In this document: piece by piece, positions 1-8,706 of the stretch
How positions within the stretch are numbered: position 1 is the first letter of the stretch
How the letters are laid out: the number at the start of each line of letters is the position of its first letter
Assembly (NCBI GenBank): GCA_028718125.1
Contig: JAQUMN010000002.1
Location: 134,463-198,462 of the forward strand
DNA: 64,000 bases
Direction of reading: 5' to 3'
From: Kiritimatiellia bacterium
GTDB lineage: Bacteria > Verrucomicrobiota > Kiritimatiellia > JAAZAB01
Program-made: the position numbers and the translations under genes
Notes under the pieces: model-generated
The model's database searches: none
Told to the model about the DNA's origin: nothing
The model's input: the letters and a program-made list of their open reading frames with translations, nothing else

Positions 1-44
1 GCCTTCAGAAAGTGATCGGGGATCGGCTTGTAAATCAGCTTCAT
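1..44 (-). CDS. 5' end of a gene running off the left edge (partial, unidentified)
   Basis: Reading leftward from an ATG at 44-42 gives an open frame starting MKLIYKPIPDHFLK that leaves the window. A GAGG motif lies seven bases upstream of the ATG, a normal ribosome-binding distance. Only 14 codons are visible, so no function can be given. It is divergent from deoB. Confidence 0.45.
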   Translation of the reverse strand, partial: MKLIYKPIPDHFLK

Positions 45-539
45 TATTGCGCCTCGGCGGGTTGTTTTTTGCGAAACTTTTGACCGGTAAAACTGACGGA
101 TACAACCATTTTCCACACCCAAACACAATCGAATAATAATTTTTCGCGATAGGGCCTCAGTTGCTGGGGGTGTGGATGCGGTTCGATAGAAGCGCATATT
201 GCCGTTCTACCGAACTGGCAGCTACACCTGATGCGCGAGCCCCTCCAACAATATTGTGAAGCAGATAAAACTCCTATATGCCGCTATCCGCCAATCCGCC
301 AATTTCCGCATGGACATTTCTGATGGGTTCTTTCATTATGGGGACAGCAAAGGTGTTCAGTGTTCGGGAAATTCATTAGAGGAGATGCGCTCATCCTCGC
401 CATCCTACCGCACGGACGAATTGGGCCAGCGGCGATCAGACGCTGAAAACGGCTTGCCAATGGACCAATCTTGCCCTCTTACCCGAACCTTGAACACTGA
501 ACAACGGAAACCTTATTGGTTACGAACGGGAACGTTTGC
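45..539. other. intergenic region upstream of deoB
   Basis: About 500 bases without a convincing gene. A 95-codon frame at 256-543 has no recognisable protein features and overlaps the deoB start. Bases 178-195 resemble the core of the 41-bp repeat found at 1748-1788 and 12349-12389 (the GATAGAAGCG segment). I see no clear promoter or RNA gene. Confidence 0.5.
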
Positions 540-1727
540 ATGAATGTAATTTTGATCGTTCTGGATTCCGTCGGTATCGGCGCGGCGCCGGACGCGGCGG
601 AGTATGGCGACGCCGGCGCCAACACTCTCGCCCACCTGGCGGAAGCGGTGGGCGGGATCCATCTGCCCAACCTCCAGCGGCTGGGACTCGGCAACATTCC
701 GGCGCTGATTTACCCCGGTGCAGCCCTCTGCGGGGTTCCTGCGGCGGAACAGCCGATGGCCGGCTATGGCGCCATGCGGGAAGTGTCGAAGGGCAAAGAC
801 ACGACCACCGGTCACTGGGAAATCGCGGGCCTGGAACTATTCCGCGGCTTCCATCTGTTTCCAAAGGGCCCGCCTTCTTTCCCTCCGGAACTTGTCGCGA
901 CCTTCGAGCAGAAGACCGGGCGGCGCCTCATTGGCAACCAGGCCGCCAGCGGAACGGCGATCATCCAGGAATTGGGCGAGCGCCAGATGCGCGAAGGCGC
1001 CTGGATCGTCTATACCAGCGCCGATTCCGTATTCCAGATTGCGGCCCATGAGGAAATAATTTCCCTCAGCGAGTTGTACCGCGCCTGCGAGACCGCCCGT
1101 GCGCTTTGCAACCCTTACCAGATCGGACGGGTTATTGCGCGGCCGTTTTTGGGGCGGCCCGGCGATTTTCGGCGCACCGAAAATCGCCGCGATTATTCCT
1201 ATCCCCTTCCCGAGCCAACCGTGCTTGATCGCCTGAAGGCGGCGGATGTGCCGGTCATCGGCGTAGGTAAAATCGAAGATATTTTTGCCCATCAAGGCCT
1301 TACGCGATCCTTCCACACCAATACCACAAGCGCTTCGCAACAGCAGGTACTGGAATTGGCGCACGGCCGGCCAGGCGGCCTGATCTTTGCCAATTTCATT
1401 GACTTCGACATGCTCTACGGTCACCGGCGTGACGCCCGGGGCTATGCCACCGCCCTGGAACAGACCGACCGGTATTTCGGTGACCTCCTGGCCGTATTGC
1501 GTCCCGTCGACTGGCTCATCATCACCGCCGACCATGGCAACGATCCCACCTTCCACGGGACGGATCACACGCGGGAATACGTGCCGCTTCTGGCATATCA
1601 ACCGGGGCGCCACGGGCGTTCGCTGGGCATCCGGCATGGATTTTACGATGTGGCGCAGAGCATGGCGACTATCTTCGGGCTGCCGCCCATGCCGCGCGGA
1701 GTATCGTTCGTGGCCTGCCCGCCATAA
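540..1727 (+). CDS. deoB: phosphopentomutase
   Basis: Interconverts ribose-1-phosphate and ribose-5-phosphate (and the deoxy forms) in nucleoside catabolism; cytoplasmic, alkaline-phosphatase superfamily, two metal ions. The N-terminus LDSVGIGAAPDA supplies a metal-ligand Asp near residue 9. The block GKDTTTGHWE at about residues 85-94 carries the threonine that is phosphorylated in this family. A C-terminal ADHGND...HGTDHTREY block (about residue 330) supplies further metal ligands. At 395 residues it matches bacterial DeoB. The ATG at 540 is preferred over an in-frame TTG 24 bases upstream because homologous sequence begins at MNVILIVLDS. It stands alone, without a recognisable deoC or purine phosphorylase neighbour. 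Confidence 0.95.
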   Translation: MNVILIVLDSVGIGAAPDAAEYGDAGANTLAHLAEAVGGIHLPNLQRLGLGNIPALIYPGAALCGVPAAEQPMAGYGAMREVSKGKDTTTGHWEIAGLELFRGFHLFPKGPPSFPPELVATFEQKTGRRLIGNQAASGTAIIQELGERQMREGAWIVYTSADSVFQIAAHEEIISLSELYRACETARALCNPYQIGRVIARPFLGRPGDFRRTENRRDYSYPLPEPTVLDRLKAADVPVIGVGKIEDIFAHQGLTRSFHTNTTSASQQQVLELAHGRPGGLIFANFIDFDMLYGHRRDARGYATALEQTDRYFGDLLAVLRPVDWLIITADHGNDPTFHGTDHTREYVPLLAYQPGRHGRSLGIRHGFYDVAQSMATIFGLPPMPRGVSFVACPP

Positions 1728-1747
1728 GTAATCGAATGACGTGCGTC

Positions 1748-1788
1748 GAATGAAGGTGTAGCGGCGCTTCGATAGAAGCTTATCCATG
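1748..1788 (+). repeat. 41-bp dispersed repeat, copy 1
   Basis: Matches 12349-12389 in inverse orientation with about four differences. The core GCTTCGATAGAAGC can form a small stem (GCTTC/GAAGC). It lies just after the deoB stop codon. Confidence 0.6.
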
Positions 1789-1805
1789 CAACGAAGAACC
1801 GGGAA

Positions 1806-1832
1806 CAGATGACTGACTGCTGATCACTGACC
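1806..1832. repeat. heptanucleotide-type intergenic array (GATCACTGA words)
   Basis: Reads as drifting copies of a seven-base word (GACTGAC, TGCTGAT, CACTGAC) in the deoB/kinase gap. Same style as the arrays at 4587, 12392, 50186, 52208 and 53177 but a different word. Confidence 0.4.
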
Positions 1833-1850
1833 TCGCCTTCGATAACCCCA

Positions 1851-3875
1851 TCACTCTGCCTGTCCGGTTTTCTGACGCTGGAGGCGGCGGGCGCGCTCTT
1901 CGGGAAAATGCATTAACCGGCTTTCTTCCGACATGAGACGGAACGGATACTCAATGACACCGGCAGGCACTTTGATCCTAACGCCATCGGCAGTCGCCTG
2001 TTCAAACGCCCCTGTGACCGGCTCGCGCCCATTTGTAAACCGGAGCACAATCTGGTCGCCGGCTTTGGGCTGTTGTTGTTTGCACGTTTGCAGAATACGC
2101 TCGTATTCCACATCCTGAAGCGGTTTGGCCGGGGCGACAGAGGGCTCCGGCTTGGGCGGCTCGGAAGCCGCCGGTGTTGGAGAAGGCGTTTCCCATGGCG
2201 CTTGCGCTCCGGGCGTTGCCGTTTTGTTTACTTCCGGCACTGTGGTCTCCGCCGCTGGCAATGACTCTACCCCCTGCGCCGGCCTTGATTCCGACGATTC
2301 TATTGTCTTATCCGGCGCCGCCATTTCTTCCGGCGCAACCGTTGACAGGCCATCAGGAGACTTCGGCTTGGTCAAGCGCGCCCAGATCAATCTAAGGCTC
2401 CATTGTTCGCCTTCCTGCAATCCTGCGTTGATTTCCTCAAGCGCCGGCTGAGTAACCTCGATGATAGCCTCCTTGACCGGGACGAGCACGTCGTTATCGC
2501 ATATATATTTCTGGTATGCGTAGTATCCCAGGAAAGCCAGCAAACACAGGGTCAACAACATGCGGACATAACTGCCAAAGGACTTATACCAGCGCCTGGG
2601 CGCCTTGCTCGGCCAGGGTTCCGGCGCCGCAACCGGATTGTTGTTCGACGGGAATCTAGACCGCGCCAACTTCAAATTAAGCGCGGCCGGCTTGGCACCC
2701 GCCGAGGGGTTTCCATCAATCGGCTTCAAGCGGATCGTATTCTGTTTCTGATCCTCGACCGGCTCTTGCGGCGGGACAACCGTCGGCTTACCGCAGAATC
2801 CGCAATAAAGCGCATTTGGTTGAATCGGTTTGCCGCAATACATACACCAGCGGGCAGTCCCTGTTAACGCACTGTAGTTTTTTGAATCGGCCACCGGCGT
2901 CCGCCCGGACAACACGGTGCCGACCGCGCCCGCCGCCGGCTGGGTGAAAGCGGCCGCCTTTTGCCGCATCTGCCGCTCAAGCCGTACGACTTCCGCCAGC
3001 ACCTCGTCCCAGGTCTGGAATCGCGCCGCTGGCTCTTTGGCTGTCATTTTTACAATCAACCGCGTGGCACTCACCGATAAATCCGGATTGACCTTTTGCG
3101 GATATTCAAAAACTTCCTTGAGTTGGCGCTCCAGGACGACATCAGGCGGGCTGTCGGCAAAAGGCAATTGGCCGGTGGCCATATGATATAGCGAGGCGCC
3201 CAGCGCATAAATGTCCGTGCGGCAATCAATCGCCTCCGTACCCCGGACCTGCTCGGGGGCCATGTAATTCGGCGTACCCGTGATAATAACTTCGTCCGCG
3301 TTGGCGCCAGGCTGATTGGTCATGCTCTTGACGGTGTGGGCCAGCCCCAAGTCCGCAACTTTGACTGAGCCGTCGCCATCCACCATGATGTTGTCCGGCT
3401 TGATGTCGCAATGCACGATTTTCGAAAGATCCCAGGCGTACTTCATGGCGTCCGCCACAGCGTGCACGACAACCAGGGCATCGGCCTCCGCAATCTTGCC
3501 CTTCCGGCGGATCCAGTCGCCGACCGAATAGCCGGAGATGTATTCCATCACGAAGTAATAGCATCGACTGGTCACGGACTGGCCAAAATCATAGACCTGC
3601 ACAATGCCCGCATGCTTGAAATTGGCGGCCATGCGCGCCTCAGCTTTGAACAAAGTAACATCCTCCGGCTCGTGGGTCAGCCGCTCGGAAAGCACCTTGA
3701 TGACCACGAGCCGATTGAGCGATACTTGCTCGGCCTTCCAGACGGAAGATGTCGCACCGTGTCCCAGTCTCTCAAGGATACGGAAGCCCTCGATCACCGG
3801 GGCGATTTCGCTGGAGGAACTGTTGGCTGGAGTTTGATTGTTCATGACCCCTGTTTCGCGAGGCACCTTATTCAT
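1851..3875 (-). CDS. membrane-anchored eukaryotic-type Ser/Thr protein kinase with zinc ribbon
   Basis: Probably phosphorylates proteins at the cytoplasmic membrane. Kinase domain at about residues 30-300: glycine loop GHGATSSV (37-44), ATP-binding Lys 60, catalytic loop HCDIKPDN (155-162), DLG in place of DFG (175-177) and APEQ (206-209). HCD instead of HRD makes it a non-RD kinase. A CxxC...CxxC zinc ribbon (CMYCGKP...CGFCGKP) lies at about 344-363 and one membrane helix at about 439-455, followed by a Pro/Ala/Glu-rich segment and a short C-terminal domain with a basic end. With the kinase inside, the last 210 residues would be outside, as in PknB-type receptors. An ATG ten codons later (3845) has AGGGG just upstream and may be the true start. 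Divergent from the hydrolase at 3960. Confidence 0.9.
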   Translation of the reverse strand: MNKVPRETGVMNNQTPANSSSSEIAPVIEGFRILERLGHGATSSVWKAEQVSLNRLVVIKVLSERLTHEPEDVTLFKAEARMAANFKHAGIVQVYDFGQSVTSRCYYFVMEYISGYSVGDWIRRKGKIAEADALVVVHAVADAMKYAWDLSKIVHCDIKPDNIMVDGDGSVKVADLGLAHTVKSMTNQPGANADEVIITGTPNYMAPEQVRGTEAIDCRTDIYALGASLYHMATGQLPFADSPPDVVLERQLKEVFEYPQKVNPDLSVSATRLIVKMTAKEPAARFQTWDEVLAEVVRLERQMRQKAAAFTQPAAGAVGTVLSGRTPVADSKNYSALTGTARWCMYCGKPIQPNALYCGFCGKPTVVPPQEPVEDQKQNTIRLKPIDGNPSAGAKPAALNLKLARSRFPSNNNPVAAPEPWPSKAPRRWYKSFGSYVRMLLTLCLLAFLGYYAYQKYICDNDVLVPVKEAIIEVTQPALEEINAGLQEGEQWSLRLIWARLTKPKSPDGLSTVAPEEMAAPDKTIESSESRPAQGVESLPAAETTVPEVNKTATPGAQAPWETPSPTPAASEPPKPEPSVAPAKPLQDVEYERILQTCKQQQPKAGDQIVLRFTNGREPVTGAFEQATADGVRIKVPAGVIEYPFRLMSEESRLMHFPEERARRLQRQKTGQAE

Positions 3876-3881
3876 TATTCA

Positions 3882-3908
3882 TTGGACAAACCGCATTGCC
3901 GTTATAAT
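3882..3908 (+). promoter_or_regulatory. possible promoter for the hydrolase gene
   Basis: TTGGAC at 3882-3887 and a consensus TATAAT at 3903-3908, with a rather short 15-base spacer, about 50 bases before the ATG at 3960. The -10 match is good, the -35 and spacing are weak. Confidence 0.35.
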
Positions 3909-3959
3909 TAAAGAATCGACTGGGCAAATCAAGCCTAATCCGGCATTGTAACGGGCGCG

Positions 3960-4586
3960 ATGAATATAGAATGCCTTACCGTCGGGCCGTTTCAGTCCGG
4001 TTGTTATATCGTGTGGGGTCCGGAACGTCACGCTCTGGTGATCGATCCGGGCGCAGATGCCCAGGCTATCCTGGCATGTCTTGATGCCCACGGGCTGGAC
4101 ACGGCTTGTTATCTGCTGACCCACGGCCATATTGATCACGTCAGCGCGCTGGCGGAAGTGTCCGCAAAACACCCCGCTCCATATGCCATCCACGCGCTTG
4201 ATCTTAAGTGGGCCTTCGGCCCTTTGAACCGGCTTCCCCCGTATTATTCTGATACACGGCGGCCAGCCGGTGCGTTCCGGACTCTGGCCGACGGCCAGAC
4301 CTGGACAGATGGCGGCATGAGCTACGCAGTGATCGGCACGCCCGGCCATTCGCCGGGCGGTGTGTGTTTCTATTTTCCGGCTGATCGCGTTCTTTTTTCA
4401 GGCGATACGCTGTTCCAGGGCACGGTGGGCCGAACAGATCTGGCCGGCGGTGACGGACGAATGTTGACGCAATCCCTGCGCAAGCTGGCGCAATTGCCGC
4501 CCGAGACGCGCATCTTTCCAGGCCACGGTCCGGAAACAAGATTAGCCGAAGAGTTCCGGATAAATCCGTTCCTGAAGCGGCCGTAG
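3960..4586 (+). CDS. metallo-beta-lactamase-fold hydrolase, glyoxalase II-like
   Basis: A 208-residue member of the family of small hydroxyacylglutathione-hydrolase-like enzymes that hydrolyse thioesters with a two-metal centre; the true substrate is not evident. The signature THGHIDH at about residues 54-60 (HxHxDH) supplies metal ligands. Further ligands are expected from GTPGHSPGG (about 127) and FSGDTLF (about 145), with the last in FPGHGPET near the C-terminus. The length fits the compact bacterial form lacking the C-terminal glutathione-binding domain of true GloB. No signal peptide. It converges with the protease gene at 4666, with a repeat-derived hairpin in the gap. Confidence 0.88.
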   Translation: MNIECLTVGPFQSGCYIVWGPERHALVIDPGADAQAILACLDAHGLDTACYLLTHGHIDHVSALAEVSAKHPAPYAIHALDLKWAFGPLNRLPPYYSDTRRPAGAFRTLADGQTWTDGGMSYAVIGTPGHSPGGVCFYFPADRVLFSGDTLFQGTVGRTDLAGGDGRMLTQSLRKLAQLPPETRIFPGHGPETRLAEEFRINPFLKRP

Positions 4587-4655
4587 GCTATAGGCTGTAG
4601 ACTGTAGCAGAACCAGTTTTTAATCCACAGTCAACAGTCCACGGTCTACGGTCGT
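4587..4655. repeat. inverted heptanucleotide arrays in a convergent gap, possible terminator
   Basis: The words GGCTATAGGCTGTAGACTGTAG at the left and their approximate complement around CAACAGTCCACGGTCTACGG at the right fold into an imperfect hairpin filling the gap between the convergent genes ending at 4586 and 4666. Position suggests a bidirectional terminator, but there is no clean T tract after the stem. Confidence 0.45.
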
Positions 4656-4665
4656 CTTTTCGAAC

Positions 4666-5283
4666 TCAGGGCGTGCCCAGCAGGATACGGAACAGGAAGG
4701 ATGCCGCCGGATTGATGACCCGTTCCAGCGCGCCCAGATAGAGCAGTCCGATAATAATGATAAATCCGAATGGCTCCAGGCGCAGGTACGGACGCGCCCA
4801 CTCCTCCGGCAGAAACCTCATCACTACCCGTGATCCATCCAGGGGCGGAATGGGAATCAGGTTGAACACTCCCAGGATGATATTGATGACGCACAGGTAA
4901 GCCAGAAAATACGTCATCAATCCGCCAGCCGCTCCAAACACACGGACCAGCAAAGCGCTCAAGATGGCCATCGCAAAATTTGTGATCGGTCCGGCGGCGC
5001 CCACCAGCATGATGCCCCGGCGCGGATCGCGGAAATACCGCGGATCGAACGGCACCGGTTTGGCCCAGCCGAACGGAGGACTATGCATTAACATCAGCAT
5101 GCCGGGCAGGATGATTGTGCCCACAAGGTCAATGTGGGCCAACGGATTGAGCGTCAAGCGGTTCGCGCGGCGGGCGGTGGGATCGCCCAGCTTCCAGGCT
5201 ACATAGCCGTGGGCGACTTCGTGCGGCACGATCGCCAGGAACAACGCCAGCAGTTGAATCAGAACAGCAATAATATTATCCAT
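4666..5283 (-). CDS. site-2-type intramembrane zinc metalloprotease (M50 family)
   Basis: A 205-residue polytopic membrane protein of the rhomboid-independent site-2 protease fold, which cleaves substrates inside the membrane. The zinc motif HEVAH is at about residues 21-25 in the first helix. The second conserved element, NLIPIPPLDGSRV (about 140-152), carries the third ligand Asp in the usual N-P-x-x-P-L-D-G context. At least four hydrophobic stretches are visible. It is the short form without PDZ or CBS domains, so substrate cannot be predicted. No partner gene in an operon; it converges with the hydrolase at 3960. Confidence 0.9.
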   Translation of the reverse strand: MDNIIAVLIQLLALFLAIVPHEVAHGYVAWKLGDPTARRANRLTLNPLAHIDLVGTIILPGMLMLMHSPPFGWAKPVPFDPRYFRDPRRGIMLVGAAGPITNFAMAILSALLVRVFGAAGGLMTYFLAYLCVINIILGVFNLIPIPPLDGSRVVMRFLPEEWARPYLRLEPFGFIIIIGLLYLGALERVINPAASFLFRILLGTP

Positions 5284-5368
5284 AGCTAATTCTCCGACTC
5301 ACAGGCTTGACTATACATGAGTGGCCACGCCTTGCAAACTCAAACACGGCAGCGAAGATGATCGCTCA

Positions 5369-5551
5369 GGGGTGCGTCAAGAACGGTCTCGCAGGAGTTT
5401 CCTCCTTCGTCCGGCAACTGCCGGACTATGGCAGGCAGACTGCCCCTCCATGGATGCCAATTTTTTCGCGATATTGGAGGGCGTCCCGATCACGCTGCGG
5501 GCGGGTATCGGGACTGCGACGCCGCTGCTTTCAGCATGAATGACGCAGCCC
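5369..5551 (+). repeat. dispersed TIR element, copy A (183 bp)
   Basis: Begins with GGGGTGCGTCA and ends with TGACGCAGCCC, an 11-bp terminal inverted repeat with one mismatch. It contains the conserved internal blocks AAGAACGGTCTCGC, CCGGCAACTGCCGG and a stem CCTCCA/TGGAGG, like the copies at 9969 and 59865. In this copy the variable hairpin slot holds GTCCCGAT...ATCGGGAC. It encodes no convincing protein. Confidence 0.8.
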
Positions 5552-5615
5552 TGGACTGAACGAATTGCAAGCCGGCGGCTGCAGGATGAAAGCCGGCAGT
5601 CAACAGCAAAGTGGG

Positions 5616-5689
5616 TGGAGGATAAGGGAGTTGAACCCTCGACCTCCTGAATGCCATTCAGGCGCTCTAGCCAACTGAGCTAATCCCCC
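5616..5689 (-). tRNA. tRNA-Ala, anticodon GGC
   Basis: On the minus strand all four arms fold. The acceptor pairs GGGGGAT with ATCCTCC (one G-U). The D stem is GCTC/GAGC. The anticodon stem CCTGA/TCAGG encloses loop ATGGCAT with anticodon GGC (complement at 5653-5655). The T arm is GAGGG-TTCAACT-CCCTT. The discriminator is A and the CCA end is not encoded (CCC follows). GGC reads GCC/GCU alanine codons. An inverted partial copy of its 3' half lies at 8508-8546. Confidence 0.93.
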
Positions 5690-5797
5690 ACAAGGCGCGG
5701 CGGTTCCGAAAAGTCCGGAATCACTCGATTCGCGCTGTATCATTTCCAATGGCGGGAAAAAGTCAAGCATCGAATCCCGATTTCGAAAGCGGCGCAA

Positions 5798-5811
5798 AGC
5801 CCGATGCAACC
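5798..5811 (+). repeat. 14-bp direct repeat flanking an islet, left copy
   Basis: AGCCCGATGCAACC occurs here and again at 8707-8720 in the same orientation, bracketing the two genes at 5957-8445. It may be an insertion footprint; no integrase gene is present. Confidence 0.4.
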
Positions 5812-5956
5812 GCGTGTCGAATTCGGATTCTTGCTTGCGAAACTCGCACAATCAAGGCAAGCTTGGGCTGGACGTGGGCGTCCCGCGATGAACGCGCGGC
5901 GGGATATGCCGGCCAAACTGGCGTCCTTGTACAAAAACGCAACGGGAGATAGAAAT

Positions 5957-6985
5957 ATGACGAAGATGCACAAAACCGGAGTTATCGCCTTAAGAATGGG
6001 CGACGCCTGGGCAAAAGCCGCGCATTCATTGGAAAACACAAAACTGGCAATGGTCTATGATCTTAATTTTGAAAAAAATCGCCGGATAGACAGGAAATTC
6101 TATGCAAACAGCGGCGCAATCATCGCGAAAAGCGAAGATGAAATTTATAAATCCGGCCTTGATATAATTATCGTGGCTTCACCCGACCATTTTCACGCCG
6201 AACAAAGCATTAAAGGCTTAAAGTCCGGTGCCCACGTGATCTGCGAAAAACCTCTTGCCCCAACCGTTGCGGAATGCAAAAAGATCATTGGCGCCGTCAA
6301 GCAAAGCGGAAAGTTTTTTATGACCGGGCAGGTTTGCCGTTATGCGCCCGGCTTCATTCTCGCCAAGCGTCTTGTTGATGAAGGCCGGATAGGAAAAATC
6401 GCTTTCATTGAGAGCGAATATGCCCATGACTACACCTATGCCGTGGGATACGATAACTGGCGCAAAGATCCCAAGATCAAGCGGGAAGGAGTTATCGGTG
6501 GAGGATGTCATGCGATGGACCTCGTCCGCTGGCTGGCGGGAAATCCGGAAGAAGTGTGCTGTTACACAAACAGGATCCTTCTTGCGGCGAGCGCCTGGCC
6601 CACGGCCGATACGGGAATTATCATCGGAAAATTTCCGCATAACGTCATCGGCAAGATATTCGTCTCGGTCGGGGTAAAACGCCCTTATACGATGCGGACC
6701 GTCGTTTGCGGCACAAAAGGCACGATTATATGCGACAACACCAGCGACCATATCCGGATATTTGAAGAAAAAAACAGAAAAGAGACCGGATGTAAATTTA
6801 CGAACGTTCCCGTGAACATCGCGAGTCATAATGTTACCGAGGAACTGAGGGAATTCGTTTCGTACCTGGACAGAAACAGGCAAGTTCCCACCGACGTCTA
6901 TGAGGGTGCGCGGACCGTCGCTTTCGGCGAAGCCGCGCTTCGTTCGGCCAGGGAAGGCAAACCGGTCAAAGTGGAGAAAATATAA
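5957..6985 (+). CDS. Gfo/Idh/MocA-type NAD(P)-dependent oxidoreductase
   Basis: A 342-residue predicted sugar or cyclitol dehydrogenase-type protein with an N-terminal Rossmann domain and a C-terminal alpha/beta substrate domain. The family hallmark EKPLAPT lies near residue 98, and VIGGGCHAMDLVRWLAG near 180 provides the expected catalytic-region His/Asp. The dinucleotide loop near the N-terminus (VIALRMGDAW) departs from classic GxGxxG, so cofactor binding may be altered. The ATG at 5957 is chosen because GGGAGA lies eight bases upstream and the preceding in-frame codons (from 5804) look like translated spacer. It is followed after two bases by a ceramidase-like gene, surely co-transcribed. 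Both genes use more AAA/GAA codons than their neighbours, hinting at acquired DNA. Confidence 0.88.
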   Translation: MTKMHKTGVIALRMGDAWAKAAHSLENTKLAMVYDLNFEKNRRIDRKFYANSGAIIAKSEDEIYKSGLDIIIVASPDHFHAEQSIKGLKSGAHVICEKPLAPTVAECKKIIGAVKQSGKFFMTGQVCRYAPGFILAKRLVDEGRIGKIAFIESEYAHDYTYAVGYDNWRKDPKIKREGVIGGGCHAMDLVRWLAGNPEEVCCYTNRILLAASAWPTADTGIIIGKFPHNVIGKIFVSVGVKRPYTMRTVVCGTKGTIICDNTSDHIRIFEEKNRKETGCKFTNVPVNIASHNVTEELREFVSYLDRNRQVPTDVYEGARTVAFGEAALRSAREGKPVKVEKI

Positions 6986-6987
6986 AA

Positions 6988-8445
6988 ATGAAAGCCGGAT
7001 TTTCCGACACGGATATTACCCCCGCCATGGGTTCTCAGCGCCCGGGTAATTATCGAAAAATATTCCTAACCGGGGTCAGGGACAATCTCAGGGCCAGGGC
7101 CGCTGTTTTTTCTGATGATCGGAATACGGTCGCAATTATCGGACTTGATACCCTCGTTGTCCGTGCGCGGACGGTGAAATTGATCAGGGCGGAGATTGAA
7201 AAAAAGAGCGGAGGGAAAATCAAGTCCGAAAACGTGATGATAGCAGCGTCGCATACTCATTCCGGCGGCCCATGTTTTGGATTTCATCCTGACGAGTTGA
7301 AAGAAGCCCCGGCCCTGATAAAGAAGCTTGCCCTGGAATGCTCGATCAATATGGAGCCGGAGTATGAGCGGCTGGTTGTTGAGCGAGCCTCCGACGCGGT
7401 CTTTCTGGCATTTAATAAAATGGATGCCGTTAAATTTTCGGCCGGAAGCGGGCCGGAAGGCGCCGCTGTTTTCAACCGCAGAATAAGGATGAAAGGCGGA
7501 CGCACTTTCACTCATCCGGGAAAAGGCAACCCGGATATCGTCGAACCGGCCGGGCCCATCGATCCCGAAGTCGGCGTCATCGGCGGATGGCGGGAAAACG
7601 GCGCGCTGGCCGGATGCGTTGTGAATTACGCCTGTCACGGCACGGCTTGGAGTCAGGACATTGTTTCCGCGGACTGGATATCTGCGATGGAAAAAACAAT
7701 CCGCGCCGTATATGGCCGCGAGGTTGTGGTGGTTTTTCTCAATGGGGCATGCGGCGATATTACCCAGGTGGACAACATCGGTCTGCGCAAAAATCATTCT
7801 CCTGAAGAATGGCTTAATATCATCGGCACCCGGGTGGGCGCTGAAGCGGTGAAAATTCTCGTTTCTTCCGAAAAAGGCGACCTTGCGCCGGTTAAATCCG
7901 TTTCGCAGAAGATTAAAATAAACCGCCGGATTCTTTCACCGGAAAAGCTGAAAAAATCGCTTGAAACGGTCAGGAGCATGGCAGGCAACGAATCGAACTC
8001 GAGGAAAGACGAGTTTGCATGGGCCAAGGAAAAAGTTCTTTTAGATTACCTGCTGCAGCAGGGCAAAGCGAAAGAAATAGAAATCCAGGCGATTCAGCTT
8101 GGCCCGGCGATCTTCCTTTCAAACCCAGCCGAATATTTCTGTTCGCTTGGTTTGGCGATAAAAAAAATCGTCCGGGAAAGATTCCCTTTTGTGTATGTCG
8201 TGGAACTGGCGAACGGCAGCATCGGGTATGTGCCCGACGAGGAAGCTTTCAAAAGCACGGGGGGCGGATATGAAACAAAGCTGACTTCATATTCAAACCT
8301 TGAGCCGGCGGCCGGAAGAATAATTGCCGATGCCTGCATGGCCCTTGCCGGAAGACTTTGTCCCGGAGAAGTTCCCCGGGGGCCGCAGATTGAAAAGCCG
8401 GCAACTTCATGGTCGTATGGGAACGAATCCCCGGAAATTGAGTAA
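6988..8445 (+). CDS. neutral/alkaline non-lysosomal ceramidase-like hydrolase
   Basis: A 485-residue protein resembling the N-terminal catalytic domain of neutral ceramidases. It starts KAGFSDTDITPAMG, as those proteins do (G-x-x-x-x-DITP). It has the metal-site-type block AASHTHSGG near residue 90 and NYACHGTAW near 215, and FLNGACGDITQV near 255. It lacks an obvious signal peptide and the C-terminal Ig-like domain of true ceramidases. Such short forms are known in PVC bacteria and may act on other N-acyl or glycan substrates. A GGAG motif inside the preceding gene's last codons serves as ribosome-binding site. Its coupling to a Gfo/Idh/MocA enzyme suggests joint carbohydrate or glycolipid breakdown (inference). 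Confidence 0.82.
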   Translation: MKAGFSDTDITPAMGSQRPGNYRKIFLTGVRDNLRARAAVFSDDRNTVAIIGLDTLVVRARTVKLIRAEIEKKSGGKIKSENVMIAASHTHSGGPCFGFHPDELKEAPALIKKLALECSINMEPEYERLVVERASDAVFLAFNKMDAVKFSAGSGPEGAAVFNRRIRMKGGRTFTHPGKGNPDIVEPAGPIDPEVGVIGGWRENGALAGCVVNYACHGTAWSQDIVSADWISAMEKTIRAVYGREVVVVFLNGACGDITQVDNIGLRKNHSPEEWLNIIGTRVGAEAVKILVSSEKGDLAPVKSVSQKIKINRRILSPEKLKKSLETVRSMAGNESNSRKDEFAWAKEKVLLDYLLQQGKAKEIEIQAIQLGPAIFLSNPAEYFCSLGLAIKKIVRERFPFVYVVELANGSIGYVPDEEAFKSTGGGYETKLTSYSNLEPAAGRIIADACMALAGRLCPGEVPRGPQIEKPATSWSYGNESPEIE

Positions 8446-8507
8446 CACCTTGATTTTGCGCATTCCGCGCCATTTGATAAAAAATGCCCGGCTTGACAAG
8501 GGGCAAC

Positions 8508-8546
8508 GGCATTCAGGAGGTCGAGAAGTCAACTCCCTTATCCTCC
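8508..8546 (+). pseudogene. 3' half fragment of tRNA-Ala, inverted relative to the intact gene
   Basis: Starting at the anticodon bases GGC it reads through the 3' anticodon stem, variable loop, T arm and acceptor 3' strand of the tRNA at 5616-5689, with about three changes in the T arm (GAGAAGTC instead of GAGGGTTC). The 5' half is absent, so it cannot be a functional tRNA. Such fragments commonly mark integration or rearrangement at tRNA genes. Confidence 0.75.
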
Positions 8547-8706
8547 GTCCAAGGGGCTTTCGTCTTCGCCAAGGCTTCGCCGGACGAGAAGCAGAGCGCC
8601 GCCCTATTTTTCCCGATTCTGGAATTTTTTAGGCATCTGGAGCTTTTTTCGGCGGTGTCAGGGGTGTGGGAACCATTGTGCGAACCATCTTGGAGAATAT
8701 AATAAC

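Noticed and set aside
256-543. 95-codon frame before deoB
   Set aside because: No signal, domain or good start, and it overlaps the deoB start.
837-1787. 316-codon open frame antisense to deoB
   Set aside because: Lies wholly over a clear DeoB gene; no domain or ribosome-binding site. GC-rich antisense frames are common here (also at 8855-9904, 49005-50021, 54168-55364).
8555-8640. Frame reading KASPDEKQSAALF after the tRNA fragment
   Set aside because: Short, without start signals, in repeat-like spacer; no support as a gene.
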